This document shows positions 24,525-35,433 of a stretch of 64,000 bases of DNA, piece by piece. Origin of the DNA: Adenophora triphylla var. japonica (taxonomy: Eukaryota > Streptophyta > Magnoliopsida > Asterales > Campanulaceae); NCBI GenBank assembly GCA_022495995.1, contig JAFEMH010000980.1, positions 372,001 to 436,000 on the forward strand. Reading direction: 5' to 3'. Under the pieces are notes generated by a model, which had not been told where the DNA came from, did no database searches, and was given only the letters and a program-made list of their open reading frames with translations. The stretch's first letter is position 1. Every line of letters starts with the position of its first letter. A program made the position numbers and the translations under genes.

Positions 24525-27500
24525 ATGCATGGTCCAACAACAAAGAGCGGCTAGACTAGGGGCTACCTATCTTTAAAATAGTCTTTTAAGTCAACCTTCG
24601 TAGGTTCTAGTACTTTTCTTTCACCTAAGTCCTTCCTGGACATTTGTCGTTGTAGTCCATTTTGGACATAGTAGTTAAATGTCTAACTTTTAATATAAGT
24701 CTTTTTTCTTTTCTTGCTAGACTCGAGACATCACTTGCACACCCACGTTACACTTAATTGAAATGGTTTTATCCTAGATGATCACTTGTGCTGCTCAACC
24801 ACTAATTCTTTGAAATAATCAATATTTAAACTAATCGGAGTGAGAAAATCAATTGATATCCTTCCCAAATTGGGGCTTACCAACTCCCCATCTTGCATCT
24901 CATATGCTCACATCCCTTTCAGCCTCATCATCTCGTTGTTCGATGAATTTGCATGAATCTTTTCTCATTTAAAGCTTAAGCAAGCAATGAAGACTTAATC
25001 TCAGGTCTTCCGGTAGGGATTGCGGTTGAAGCCTTTCACCCATAGGAAAACCATTACCTCACCCTCACTAAACACTACCCTTTCATTTCAAGATCGGCAT
25101 GTTTTGAAACCCTGTTTAGCCATCACCTTTGCTCCTTATTGAGAGAAGTCCAAGCAACACCAAAGAAGTTAGCGTCGAGAGTCGGCGATGCATAAAATGT
25201 TCAAATTGTGAAGGAAGGAATGATAATTCTCAACTCCTCAAAGAGGCCTTCTGAATTCTCAAAAGAATGATTTTAAAATCCTCACAATCTCGGATATAAT
25301 TCCAAGCTCATCAGGAAGCCTTCCAAAAAAAAAAAGAGGCTCTCCAATGATCAAAAAGGAGCCCGAATTCTCGCAAGTTCACAAAAGTTCTCGATAGCTT
25401 GGACTTCCTCTTATCAATACCCTAAATCAATCCCAAGCCATCCTCTCGATTTTAGAGGATATTCCCATTTCCTCGATCAATCCCAAGCCATCCTCTCGCT
25501 TTTAGAGGATATTCCCATTTCCCTTACCCTCGCCTTTTGCCAAAGTCAAAATTTGACCTCTCATTCTTAGAGGCAATCAATCTTCCCCGCCATAGATTTC
25601 CTAAACACATCCCTGCAAGCCAACCTCTCATCTTTAGAGGTTCAGTCAGCAGAAGGCCCAGCCGACCTCTCACTTTAAGAGGTCATGACTTCCAAATTAC
25701 CCGATGGCCGATCAAAGCCCGAAAACCCAGCTGCAATTCCTATCGGATAGCAATTTCATCATAATATCTTTAAGATCTAAATCAAATTAATGCTTCATTG
25801 CTTGCTTAAATTGGAATCTAATCCATCTTGATTTAAAATCATCAATCAAAGACTGTGCAAATTCAAACCTGATTTATTCGGCATTTCATGTGAGCATAAT
25901 TCATTTCTACTCCACAAACACTTGCCGTGAATGTCCCACTGGGGCTTCGCATCCGTGTCTTTCATGGGCACTCTAAGGGGGAATGTTATACGAATCTCCA
26001 ATCCTCAAAATCCTCAAAGGACCCCAAAATCTTGAATTCGGGATAAGCCCGAACTACGGCGACCTGAGCTCTTCATAATGGAGGGAACGTAGGCAACCAG
26101 AAATGGTCCGGTCGAAAACACAAACAAATCTCAAAAAAAAAAATCCGGTCTCATCAAGGATCGTCCCTATACACTTTTCGTCCTTCCGAGCTTGATTCAC
26201 GATATCAGTTGGTTCTCTCCTTGTGATTAATCAAAATATTTGTTCATATCAGAATTGGGAATTGAATAACCCGAACATTAACAAAGGGTTTTAAGCAGCC
26301 TTGTGATCATCACGAATAAAACAAGTTTTCAAGTGTCTCGACAAGTCTTCTCTCTCTCCATTATAGGGAAATAGAGCCAAACATCGTCTTCGTCGCCAGG
26401 GGCTTCCATACACTTTTCCACACCTTGTGATGCTTATACTCTCTCAAAAGAGTCAAACCAAAAGCGAGAGTGTCATACACAAATTCGGGAGACATTCCCA
26501 CCTTTCAAAAGATATGCCCCTGCACGTAAACATTTCTGAGTCTTGTCCAGTGACTGGTTGACTAAGGTCTGAAAAGATGGGTGCCTCCTTTGTAAGACTA
26601 CTCTGAATTTCTTCACGCTGGGGCTTGCTAAGCGGTTCTCCCAGGTTCTCCTGTATCAGCTCTTCAAGCTGGGGCTTCTATAGTCATCTTTGGGTCCACA
26701 TTGGGTTCTTCACTACGAGATAGATTCACAAGACACTTCTTCAAAATCTGGACTTTGCCTACTCAGGATCCGGGGGCTTTATCAAGTTGGTCCTTTGGAC
26801 CTGAATTTTATCAAGTCACAAGAAGGGTCTAGTCACATCAACAACTAGATTTTTCAGCTTCAGAACTTGGTACATAGCAGCTGCCCGTAGCATCGGAATT
26901 TAAGATCTGGGTTTCTCCCGGCATTAGCAATTTCATCAAATCATTCTCCGAACAAGGTTTCGGCCGAAGTCACAGCTCACCCAAATGAAAGAAGCTTCAC
27001 TCATATCAACGTGCCCTAGAGCCTGTCAGCATCAGCTTCAAATGACCAAGTTTGAGAGGGAAAATTCCAATCAAGACCCGGGATCCGAATCCAATCTCAT
27101 CAAGATATAGGTCCATGTGATACTGTTAACAAAACCTCATCAACAACCACTGTTTAAATCGCGATCGAGGGCTCTCACCTCCCCCACTTGCTCAAAATCT
27201 GTTCCAAACAGTCTCCAGACACATACATCCCAATGCATCCCCTCTCATCACCATGCATCCCCACAAAAATCTCCCAAGGGCTCATGTAGCATGCACAAAA
27301 CTTGAATCAATAGGAAAAATCCTAAGTGATTGAAGATCATAAATCATAATTTCCCTGCCAAAAGCTTAGACTAGGTGCATCTTCGAAAGCAAGTAAATGC
27401 ATCATCTCACCAACATATGCAGTGATGCTCTCACAATCATTTTTGGTTCTATGCATGCATCTGTCATCATGAATTTCATATATGCTTCTTCCTCTCTACT

Positions 27501-27680
27501 AACCAATGCAGGAATTCAAACGTGAAAGACCATTTTCCTTCGCTATTGAGACTTACCCTCAACAAGGAAGATGTTTACCAAAGCCCAAAATTAATGGTTT
27601 CAACAAAATTGCAAGAAATCAAATCCCCCTTTTCGGCAAGAGATGATTCCAGGCAAAACATGTGCAGATCACCTCCAGTG
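24525..27680 (+). other. Element B 3' non-coding region, upstream part
   Basis: The post-gag block has hairpins AACCT-tcgt-AGGTT (24593-24606), GTCC-ttcct-GGAC (24629-24641) and GTCC-attttGGAC (24655-24667). Around 25440-25700 the phrase CCTCTCRYTTTAGAGG recurs, itself an inverted pair (CCTCT ... AGAGG). No protein family was recognised. The type I block is at 26051. Confidence 0.6.
26051..26113 (+). promoter_or_regulatory. Type I multi-hairpin block (element B)
   Basis: GAACTACG, hairpin CTCTTC-ataat-GGAGGG (pairs with wobbles), ACGTAGG, then hairpin ACCA-gaaa-TGGT (26096-26107) and CCGGTC. Counterpart of 17901 (A) and 51193 (C). Confidence 0.6.
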
Positions 27681-27689
27681 TCTACAAAT

Positions 27690-27985
27690 CGGTCAGGGAC
27701 GCCAAGTTCTCAAATACAGTTTGGTCAGAGACGCCAAGATCTCAAAATACAAATCGGTTAGGGATGCCAAGATCTCAAAATGTAAATCGGTCAGGGACGC
27801 CAAGTTCTCAAATACAAATCGGTCAGGGACGCCAAGTTCTCAAATATAATTCGGTCAGGGACGCCAAGTTCTCAAATACAATTCGATCTGAGACACCAAG
27901 TTCTCAAAGGCAAGTAGGTCAGGGACGCCAAGTTCTCAAATACAGTTCGGACAAAGATGCCAAGTTCTCAATGATGCATCAAGAC
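27690..27985 (+). repeat. Tandem array, about 32-bp unit (element B)
   Basis: About nine units of the form TCGGTCAGGGACGCCAAGTT-CTCAAATACAAA, diverging towards the right. Frame-dependent short ORFs over it only reflect the repeat. Confidence 0.9.
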
Positions 27986-28159
27986 TCTCAACACTATCAA
28001 CTACCACACAGCCCCCGCAACTTCCTCTCCTGCAGGTAAGCACAACAAAGGTACGTTAGTCCCTCAACATATCTCAAAAATATGCCTGCACTCACAAATG
28101 TTGCATGATTACCCATAGCTTTAGCTATCCCTATCTCCGCAAATAGCAACGTAAGCTTT

Positions 28160-28285
28160 AGTCAATCTTCGGGCGACTTCCCTAAAATAGTCAATCCTCG
28201 GGCGACTTCCCTAAAATAGTCAATCCTCGGGCGACATCCCTAAAATAGTCAATCCTCGGGTGACTCCCCTAAGAGCAGTCAACCT
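28160..28285 (+). repeat. Tandem array, about 30-bp unit with AGTCAATCCTCGGGCGAC
   Basis: Four consecutive units containing TAGTCAATCCTCGGGCGACT followed by TCCCTAAAA. A related unit reappears at 29160-29450. Confidence 0.85.
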
Positions 28286-28404
28286 TGGGTACAAAGCTCA
28301 TAGCCTCTCGTTATCGCCACCTCTTTAGCCTACCATAGGTCCAGTCACTTGACCAATAGTTCTCGTAAGCCCGAATCTTCCCCAGCGAGAATACCTTCAA
28401 ATAG

Positions 28405-28830
28405 TCTCCCTCAAGTACAAAACCTCGACTTAGAATCATATTCCTGAACTAAGTCCCCATTTAGGTTCATACTCCTGAACTAAACCTCGACTTAGAATCA
28501 TACTCCTGAACTAAGTCTCCATTTAGGTTCATACCCCTGAACTAAACCTCGACTTAGAATCATACTCCTGAACTAAGTCCCCACTTAGGATCATACTCCT
28601 GAACTAAGTCTCCATTTAGGTTCATACTCCTGAACAAAACCTCGACTTAGAATCACACTCCTGAACTAAGCCCCCATTTAGGTTCATACCCCTGAACTAA
28701 ACCTCGACTTAGAATCATACTCCTGAACTAAGTCCCCATTTAGGTTCATACTCCTGAACAAAACCTCGACTTAGAATCATACTCCTGAACTAAGTCCCCA
28801 TTTAGGTTCATACTCCTGAACTAAACTCCA
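28405..28830 (+). repeat. Tandem array, about 62-bp composite unit
   Basis: About seven units, each with two half-units: AACCTCGACTTAGAATCATA-CTCCTGAACTAA and GTCCCCATTTAGGTTCATAC-TCCTGAACTAA. The two half-units are themselves related. Confidence 0.9.
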
Positions 28831-28987
28831 ACAAAGGCTAACAAAATCCCCAGCGAAGTTAACGGAATCCCGTTTCTTTTCCCATTATCATCCATTTCCT
28901 CGGCAGCAAACATAAGACCGATCCCTTCAAATGAAGTCCACCAATAGACCATCTATCCCAAACCATCAAAGGGAAATCATTTCAAAT

Positions 28988-29100
28988 CAAGGTTCGAGGC
29001 ACCTAAGATGCCACCTCCAAGGTTCGAGGCACCTAAGAAGCCATCATGAAGGTTCGAGGCACCTAAGACGCCATCATTAAGATTTGAGGCACCTAAAACG
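28988..29100 (+). repeat. Short tandem array, GGTTCGAGGCACCTAAGA unit
   Basis: Four copies of about 28 bp, each with GGTTCGAGGCACCTAAGA followed by GCCATC. Confidence 0.85.
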
Positions 29101-29159
29101 CTATCACACACAACACGAGAAAAGCGATAAATCGCAATCATCCCCTAATTCGACAAACC

Positions 29160-29452
29160 GAAGTCAAACCATAGGGTGACTTCCCAAAAATAGTCAAATC
29201 TTAGGGTGACTTCCCAAAAATAGTCAAATCATAGGGCGACTTCCCAAAAATAGTCAAATCATAGGGCGACTTCCCAAAAATAGTCAAATCATACGGCGAC
29301 TTCCTCAAAATAGTCAAATCATAGGGCGACTTCTCAAAAATAGTCAAATCTTAGGGCGACTTCCCAAAAATAGTCAGATTATAGGGTGACTTCCCAAAAA
29401 TAGTCAGATCTCAGGGCGACTTCCCAAAAATAGTCAAATCTTAGGGTCAAAA
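29160..29452 (+). repeat. Tandem array, 30-bp unit with AGGGCGACTTCCCAAAAA
   Basis: About ten units of TAGTCAAATCATAGGGCGAC-TTCCCAAAAA. It ends a few bases before the first type II hairpin block. Confidence 0.92.
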
Positions 29453-29456
29453 GCCC

Positions 29457-29534
29457 GAACTACGACTGGCTTGATTCCTCTTAAGGATACGTAGGTAGCC
29501 TATCATTAGGTTCAGCCATCCGACCAAAATGGTC
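29457..29534 (+). promoter_or_regulatory. Type II multi-hairpin block, copy 1 (element B)
   Basis: GAACTACG, hairpin TCCT-ctta-AGGA, ACGTAGGTAG, hairpin CCTA-tcat-TAGG (29499-29510), TTCAGCCATCC, hairpin GACC-aaaat-GGTC (29522-29534). Second copy at 29687; related copies in A (32339, 35181) and C (54536). Confidence 0.6.
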
Positions 29535-29686
29535 ATTCCTATCCCCAGCAGAGCGGATAGCCATCAGACCAAAATGGTCATCCCCAGCAGAGTTTCTGTC
29601 AACAAACGACTGCAGAACTCACTCGCCAGGTTGACATCCTAAAACAGTCACTCTAGGGTCAACATCTGAAGATGGTCGAAAGACCC

Positions 29687-29770
29687 GAACTACGACTGGC
29701 TTGATTCCCCAATTGGGATACGTAGGTAGCCTATTAAATAGGTTCAGCCACTCGATCACTTTATCATCCT
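29687..29770 (+). promoter_or_regulatory. Type II multi-hairpin block, copy 2 (element B)
   Basis: GAACTACG, hairpin CCC-aatt-GGG (29708-29717), ACGTAGGTAG, hairpin CCTAT-taa-ATAGG (29730-29742), TTCAGCCA. The loop and arm bases differ from copy 1 while pairing is kept. The third hairpin is weak in this copy. Confidence 0.6.
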
Positions 29771-29795
29771 GTCAAATTTGGAGCCTTACTCTTAT

Positions 29796-29839
29796 CGACG
29801 ACCCCGCTTCCTTCGAAAGCGCCGTCGCCGAGGGGCTAC
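29796..29839 (+). promoter_or_regulatory. Pre-PPT hairpin and polypurine tract (element B)
   Basis: CGAC and GTCG (29797-29800 with 29824-29827) and CCGCTT/AAGCG-type arms form a hairpin directly before GAGGGGCTAC, which touches the 3' LTR. Element C has the same hairpin (54679-54707) with two A-T pairs where B has G-C pairs. B keeps one extra mismatch. Confidence 0.65.
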
Positions 29840-31716
29840 TGTAAGTACTCCAATTTGAGTTGTTAGCATTTTCATTAGAAAATTAACCGAAGTTTTAACA
29901 CTCCTAACATTTCTAACATTTCTAACATTTCTAACCAACCAAGGGTATATTAGGGTTTGCCATTTAATGATAAACCAAGGAAAGAATCTCAAAAAGCAAA
30001 AGAAATTGGAAAAATCTGAATTGGGCAAGTTGAAAAACATAAACTGCTGGATTTTTGAATTTTAATCTTCCTGTCCAAAGCCTGGAGCTGCATTTAATGA
30101 ACAGTGCACGTTTACATAACCCTCCGCGCGGATCCTATTGCATTTTCAGTGGCCTATAAATTGAACCCTCCTCTCTCAGTTTACACAACACAATTGGCTC
30201 ATAGAAGCTGTATTCTCAAGGTAAATAGGGAGAAAACAAAGTGGAATTCACTAGAATTGCCACCATTTTCTCCTCAATCTTTCCCAAACCCCTCTCACTC
30301 AAAATACTTTCAAAACACTCTCATACATACTCTCATACATACACCAATCCAAGCTCAAATCACCCCTTAGAAGGAGGATTAGAGAGAAAACATAGAGGAC
30401 TTAAGTGTTATCTACTTGTTTTCTCTTTGACCAACTCTATCATCAAACCCTAAACACATTCAAGCCTTGAATCCACCCAAACACAAATCCAAACACCAAA
30501 TCTTGATACTCCTCAAGTCAAACACCAAATCTTGATACTCCTCAAGTCAAATTCCAAGCCTAGGAAGATAGGGTGTCACCATTGGTAAAGCCCTCCTTCT
30601 CTAAACCCTAAAACTCCCTTTTAACTTCTTGTTCATCTTGTTCTTCTTACTTTGATTTACTTTATGTCTAGTTTAACTTAAATCTTGACCTAAGATGGTC
30701 ATCTTGAAGTTCATCTTCATGAATGACCATCTCAAATGGTCCACATTTTAAATCTCTAGTTGATTTTTCTCTTTAATTTCATCTCTACAAAATTCCCCTT
30801 CCCAAGCAAATGAAGTGCTTAAGTCCTAATGTACCCCAAGGATGGTTTGATATAGTTGATTCACCACTAAAATGTCAAGTGATCACTAATCAAAACCTAG
30901 GGTAATGGGGACAAGCATGGATGCAAAACCCCCTTTAAAATCATGTTTTCCTTCTTGAGAAGTTGCTGTCCAGTAGCAATTTTCTAAGACCCCAGTCCAT
31001 GGTCTAATTTTTTGGACACAGATAAACTTGGAATTTGGTGTTGACTACAAAACACTTTTTGTATCCAACATCCAGTTCTTTCCAGACATATTTTTACTTT
31101 ATTTTTTGCGTGAGTAAAACTCCATTTTTCAAATTTTCTTTTGAAGGTCAGATCACCAGTCTCTGGAAGTCCAGATCTCATACCTGAGATTTCCAGAAGG
31201 TTTTGGGTCCTCAAATCTTCTCCAAAATGGAAAATTCTTTCACTGAAATCTTATTTGAGATGTCTGAAACAACTTTCATTCTCTGAGTTTTCTCAGATTA
31301 TGAATTTTTAAAGCCCTTAAATCCATTTCAAAATCAAGTGTCCACTGCCTTTTTCATTCTGGCAGAAGTGGTTTCCAACTTCCGAAAATATTTTGAGTAC
31401 CAAAACTCAACCCAAAAATCACACCAAAAATTATGGGATCTGTCCAAAGTCTAATAAAGAATTCCCAATTTTTACTTTCCTCAGTTTCAACTTATTTTGG
31501 CCAAAGTAACACACACACACACACACACGAACAAATGATTTTTAGCTTGGAAGACTCGTTTTACGAGGCATTCCGGGTGCACACTAACGTCCTTCCCGGC
31601 ATGTAACGTGACCTCCGAACCCAAATCTCTAATCTCGGGCATTTTTCAAAGTTTTGGCCCTTAAAACAAAAATGGCGTGGCGACTCCGTTTGATTTCAAA
31701 AATCGGGTACATCACA
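29840..31716 (+). repeat. 3' LTR of element B
   Basis: 1877 bp. TATA box at 30155. Carries the extra copy of CACCAAATCTTGATACTCCT near 30510-30545 that makes it longer than the 5' LTR. Its U5 block is at about 31546-31686. Confidence 0.93.
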
Positions 31717-32338
31717 ACCGGGGCTTCGATAAGTTGCATCCACCCCTCGAAGAAAGGTTTGGTCACTTCGACGTCTGCTTTAGTCTTTGGTGGTAAAAGC
31801 CTGTCAGCATCAGCTTCAAATGCCAGAGTGTAAGAAAGGAACATTCATCGAGACCCGAGGTTTAAACCCAGTCTCAGCCCAAGAGGGAATTCTAGTCCAC
31901 GTTGACAACATCTCAGCAACAACAACAATTCAGTCTGCACCCAGGGGATACGACCCCACCTGCTTGAAACCTGTCTTAAACAATTTCCAAGCACATTCCA
32001 TATGTACATCCAGACCCAGTCCCTACCATTGTTTCCAAGAAAAAATCACCCCTAGGCTCAAGTAACGTGCCAATTGCTAATAATAACATTTTCTCCCAAA
32101 AGCGCCTCCGTTACTTCCGTTATAACGAGATAACGCCAGGCGACAGTTTCCTAATTGTCAAAAATCTAACTTTAGCTACCTCTATCACAGATTGAGAAGT
32201 ATGCTCAAGTTTTCCAGCTATAGCTGCCTCTATCTACTCGATAGTGACGTAAGCTTTAGCTTCCTCAGGTGACAACCTCCACTAATCGTCAAAACCTCAA
32301 GGATCCTAGACATCGTTCCTAACTATCTAGTGATGCTT

Positions 32339-32417
32339 GAACTACGATCAAGGCTTGATTCCTCCGGGATACGTAGGTAGCCTTTCAGAAAGGTCCAGCC
32401 ATCCGACCACATTGGTC
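32339..32417 (+). promoter_or_regulatory. Type II multi-hairpin block, copy 1 (element A)
   Basis: GAACTACG, ATTCC-tcc-GGGAT, ACGTAGGTAG, CCTTT-cag-AAAGG (32381-32393), CCAGCCATCC, GACC-acatt-GGTC (32405-32417). Three more GACC-n5-GGTC hairpins follow downstream with different loops. Confidence 0.6.
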
Positions 32418-32690
32418 ACCCTTTTCATTCACCATTCCTCAATGGTGCGTAAGCTTTTCACAAAAGTATAGCTATATGACCACATTGGTCACCCCCCTTT
32501 ATTTGGCACATTCCCAGTAGGATCGGCCGTTTGACCTCCTAGGTCACCCTGTTTCCATCCTTATAGTAAGGGACCAGTATCTCTTCGCCATGCCCCAGTA
32601 GAATCAGGCATGTGACCTCTTTGGTCACCCAATTCCAACCCGTGTCGGCAATTCCAGTCCAATTCCAAAGGTTCTGTAAAGTACAGTTCA

Positions 32691-32754
32691 GGCTACCTAT
32701 GTCACGCGACAAACCTAGCCACTTGGCATACTAAGTCGTGCGACATACTTAGCC
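32691..32754 (+). repeat. Paired TGTCACGCGACA cassette (element A)
   Basis: Core copies TGTCACGCGACA (32700-32711) and AGTCGTGCGACA (32734-32745) start 34 bp apart. Outer arms GGCTACCTATGTC (32691-32703) and GACATACTTAGCC (32742-32754) are complementary at 11 of 13 positions. The same architecture with unrelated arms occurs in element C. Confidence 0.7.
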
Positions 32755-32949
32755 CATGTGGCTGGATTTTACAATTTTGCCCCTGAAGGCTCAATTTTAC
32801 AATTTCGTCCCCCATAGGCCTGTTTTACCCTTTGTGCCCCTGGCATTTTCAATCATATCAATCCAGTTTTCCCTCCAGTGCCCCCGTGGCCTATTTTACA
32901 AATTTACCCCTGTGGCTCATTTTATTTGCCCCTGGCATTTTCAATCCTA

Positions 32950-33265
32950 TCTCTCAAAATTATCGGGTCCTTCCCGTTTCTTTACAAAAAATTATCGGGT
33001 ACGTCCCACCTTTTTTACAAAAGTTATCGGGTCCCACCCACTTTCTTTACAAAAATTATCGGGTACGTCCCACTTTCTTTACAAAAATTATAGGGTACGT
33101 CCCACTTTCTTTACAAAAATTATCGGGTACGTCCCACTTTCTTTACAAAAATTATCGGGTACGTCCCACTTTCTTTACAAAAAATTATCGGGTACATCCC
33201 ACTTTCTTTACAAAAAATTATCGGGTACGTCCCACTTTCTTTACAAAAATTATCGAGTCCTTCCT
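32950..33265 (+). repeat. Tandem array, about 32-bp unit with ATTATCGGGTACGTCCCAC
   Basis: About ten units of ATTATCGGGTACGTCCCACT-TTCTTTACAAAA. A 185-codon frame runs through it (32756-33313) but encodes only the repeat. Confidence 0.92.
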
Positions 33266-33284
33266 ACTTTACAAAATCCATCCT

Positions 33285-35170
33285 TTCTCGCGATCTCCAT
33301 TATTCCAAGATGAAGGAATAACATTTCGCTCATTTTTGATCTCCGTTATTCCAGGATGAAGGAATAACATATCGACCTCTCCCACGATCTCCGTTATTCC
33401 AGAATGAAGGAATAACATTTCGCTCTCTCGCGATCTCCATTATTCCAGAATGAAGGAATAACATTTCGCTCTCTTTCGATCTCCGTTATTCCGGGATGAA
33501 GGAATAACATTTCGACCTCTCTTTCGATCTCCGTTATTCCAAGGTGAAGGAATAACATTTCGACCTCTCTTTCGATCTCCGTTATTCCAAGGTGAAGGAA
33601 TAACATTTCGACCTCTCTCGCGATCTCCGTTATTCCAGGATGAAGGAATAACATTTCGCTCTCTCTCGCGATCTCCGTTATTCCAGGATGAAGGATTAAC
33701 ATTTCGCTCTCTCTCGATCTCCGTTATTCCAAGGTGAAGGAATAACATTTCGACCTCTCTCGCGATCTCCGTTATTCCAGATTGAAGGAATAACATTTCG
33801 CTCTCTTTCGATCTCCGTTATTCCAAGGTGAAGGAATAACATTTCGACCTCTCTCGCGATCTCCGTTATTCCAGGACGAAAGAATTACATTTCGCTCTCT
33901 CTCGCGATCTCCGTTATTCCAGGATGAAGGAATAACATTTCGACCTCTCTCGCGATCTCCGTTATTCCAGGATGAAGGAATAACATTTCGCTCTTTTTCG
34001 TTCTCCGTTATTCCAAGTTGAAGGAATAACATTTCGACCTCTCTCGCGATCTCCGTTATTCCAGATTGAAGGAATAACATTTCGCTCTCTTTCGATCTCC
34101 GTTATTCCAAGGTGAAAGAATAACATTTTGACCTCTCTCGCGATCTCCATTATTCCAGGACGAAGGAATAACATTTCGCTCTCTCTCGCGATCTCCGTTA
34201 TTCCAGGATGAAGGAATAACATTTCGCTCTCTTTCGATCTCCGTTATTCCAAGGTGAAGGAATAACATTTCGACCTCTCTCGCGATCTCCGTTATTCCCG
34301 AATGAAGGAATAACATTTCGCTCTCTTTCGATCTCCGTTATTCCAAGGTGAAGGAATAACATTTCGACCTCTCTCGCGATCTCCGTTATTTCAGGACGAA
34401 GGAATAACATTTCGCTCTCTCTCGCGATCTCCGTTATTCCAGGATGAAGGAATAACATTTCACTCTTTTTCGATCTCCGTTATTCTAGGATGAAGGAATA
34501 ACATTTCGACCTCTCTCGCGATCTCCGTTATTCCAGGATGAAGGAATAACATTTCACTCTTTTTCGATCTCCGTTATTCCAAGTTGAAGGAATAACATTT
34601 CGACCTCTCTCGCGATCTCCGTTATTCCAGATTGAAGGAATAATATTTCGCTCTCTTTCGATCTCCATTATTCCAAGGTGAAGGAATAACATTTCGACCT
34701 CTCTCGCGATCTCCGTTATTCCAGGACGAAGGAATAACATTTCGCTCTCTCTCGCGATCTCCGTTATTCCATGAAGGAATAACATTTCGCTCTCTTTCGA
34801 TCTCCGTTATTCCAAGGTGAAGGAATAACATTTCGACCTCTCTCGCGATCTCCGTTATTCCCGAATGAAGGAATAACATTTCGCTCTCTTTCGATCTCCG
34901 TTATTCCGAGGTGAAGGAATAACATTTCGACCTCTCTCGCGATCTCCGTTATTCCAGGACGAAGGAATAACATTTCGCTCTCTCTCGCGATCTACGTTAT
35001 TCCAGGATGAAGGAATAACATTTTGCTCTCTTTCGATCTCCGTTATTCCAAGGTGAAGGAATAACATTTCGACCTCTCTCGCGATCTCCGTTATTCCAAA
35101 TTGAAGGAATAACATTTCGCTCTCATTCGATCTCCGTTATTCCCAAATGAAGGAATAACATTTCGACTCA
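33285..35170 (+). repeat. Tandem array of about 40 short hairpins, 47-48 bp unit
   Basis: Each unit is GATCTCCGTTATTCC, 6-8 variable bases, then GAAGGAATAACATTTCG and a CTCT-rich tail. GTTATTCC and GGAATAAC are exact complements, so every unit can fold into an 8-bp hairpin. Variants alternate (CGACC or CGCTC after ATTT), and the pattern repeats at about 236 bp (five units), indicating higher-order structure. Minus-strand ORFs of 85-118 codons are by-products. Confidence 0.92.
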
Positions 35171-35180
35171 GTAAAAGTTC

Positions 35181-35248
35181 GAACTACGGTCTGGCTTGAT
35201 TCCTCCGGGATACGTAGGTAGCCTACTTTAGGTTCAGCCAATTCGTCA
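35181..35248 (+). promoter_or_regulatory. Type II multi-hairpin block, copy 2 (element A, truncated)
   Basis: GAACTACG, ATTCC-tcc-GGGAT, ACGTAGGTAG, CCTA-ctt-TAGG (35222-35232), TTCAGCCA. The third hairpin is lost where the sequence switches to O LTR at about 35245-35249. Confidence 0.6.
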
Positions 35249-35433
35249 TAAATCAGGGCTGCCAAGCATTTTCCGAACAATATTTAAATCCCTTCCACAA
35301 TTCCATTTTAACCAAGTATGACATCATTGTGTAGCTAAAATTTTCTACTTTAATCTTAGTTAAAGAGGGTTCATTTATATCCTAGGTAGATTAGGTTTCT
35401 AGGCCTTGGAAAAAGCTTCAAAAGTTGCAGGGC
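35249..35433 (-). repeat. Duplicated 185-bp piece of O LTR inside element A
   Basis: Nearly identical to 10807-10985 of the O 5' LTR, including the terminal GTTGCAGGGC just before the A LTR. It shares variants with that copy rather than with the 3' LTR of O (for example AAATCCC and TTAAAGAGG). Both A LTRs are therefore preceded by the same O flank. It replaces the expected polypurine tract of A, so it arose after A inserted. Confidence 0.88.

Larger units (their letters stand above)
18951..31716 (+). mobile_element. Element B: non-autonomous Tat-like LTR retrotransposon, inserted in A
   Basis: LTRs 18951-20802 and 29840-31716 start TGTAAGTACTCC and end ACATCACA. The target duplication ACCGG is at 18946-18950 and 31717-31721. 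The primer site is at 20804-20821 and a polypurine tract at 29830-29839. Internally it has a leader, frameshifted gag, and about 5.3 kb of non-coding DNA with five short tandem arrays. No protease, RT, RNase H or integrase was found. It is the youngest insertion of the O/A/B nest by position. Confidence 0.93.
31717..35248 (+). other. Element A 3' non-coding region, downstream half
   Basis: Continuation of A after the B insertion. Holds a type II block (32339), extra GACC ... GGTC hairpins at about 32470-32630, a TGTCACGCGACA cassette (32691-32754), two tandem arrays (32950-33265; 33285-35170) and a last type II block (35181) that is cut into by the duplicated O LTR segment. No coding region was recognised. 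Confidence 0.65.

Noticed and set aside
27690..29452. CRISPR-like regular repeats
   Set aside because: Units are directly tandem, without unique spacers, and lie in a plant retrotransposon.
29457..29534. tRNA-like reading of the type II block (GGTTCA resembles a B box)
   Set aside because: No acceptor stem, no proper A box and no anticodon arm; only the hairpin succession is supported.
32756..33359. Two overlapping ORFs of 185 and 175 codons
   Set aside because: Mostly the 32-bp array read in two frames; no conserved domain.
33394..35115. Minus-strand ORFs of 85-118 codons with NNGDRERGRNVIPS-like repeats
   Set aside because: They follow the tandem array in whichever frame is open and begin and end with the repeat; no independent evidence for a protein.
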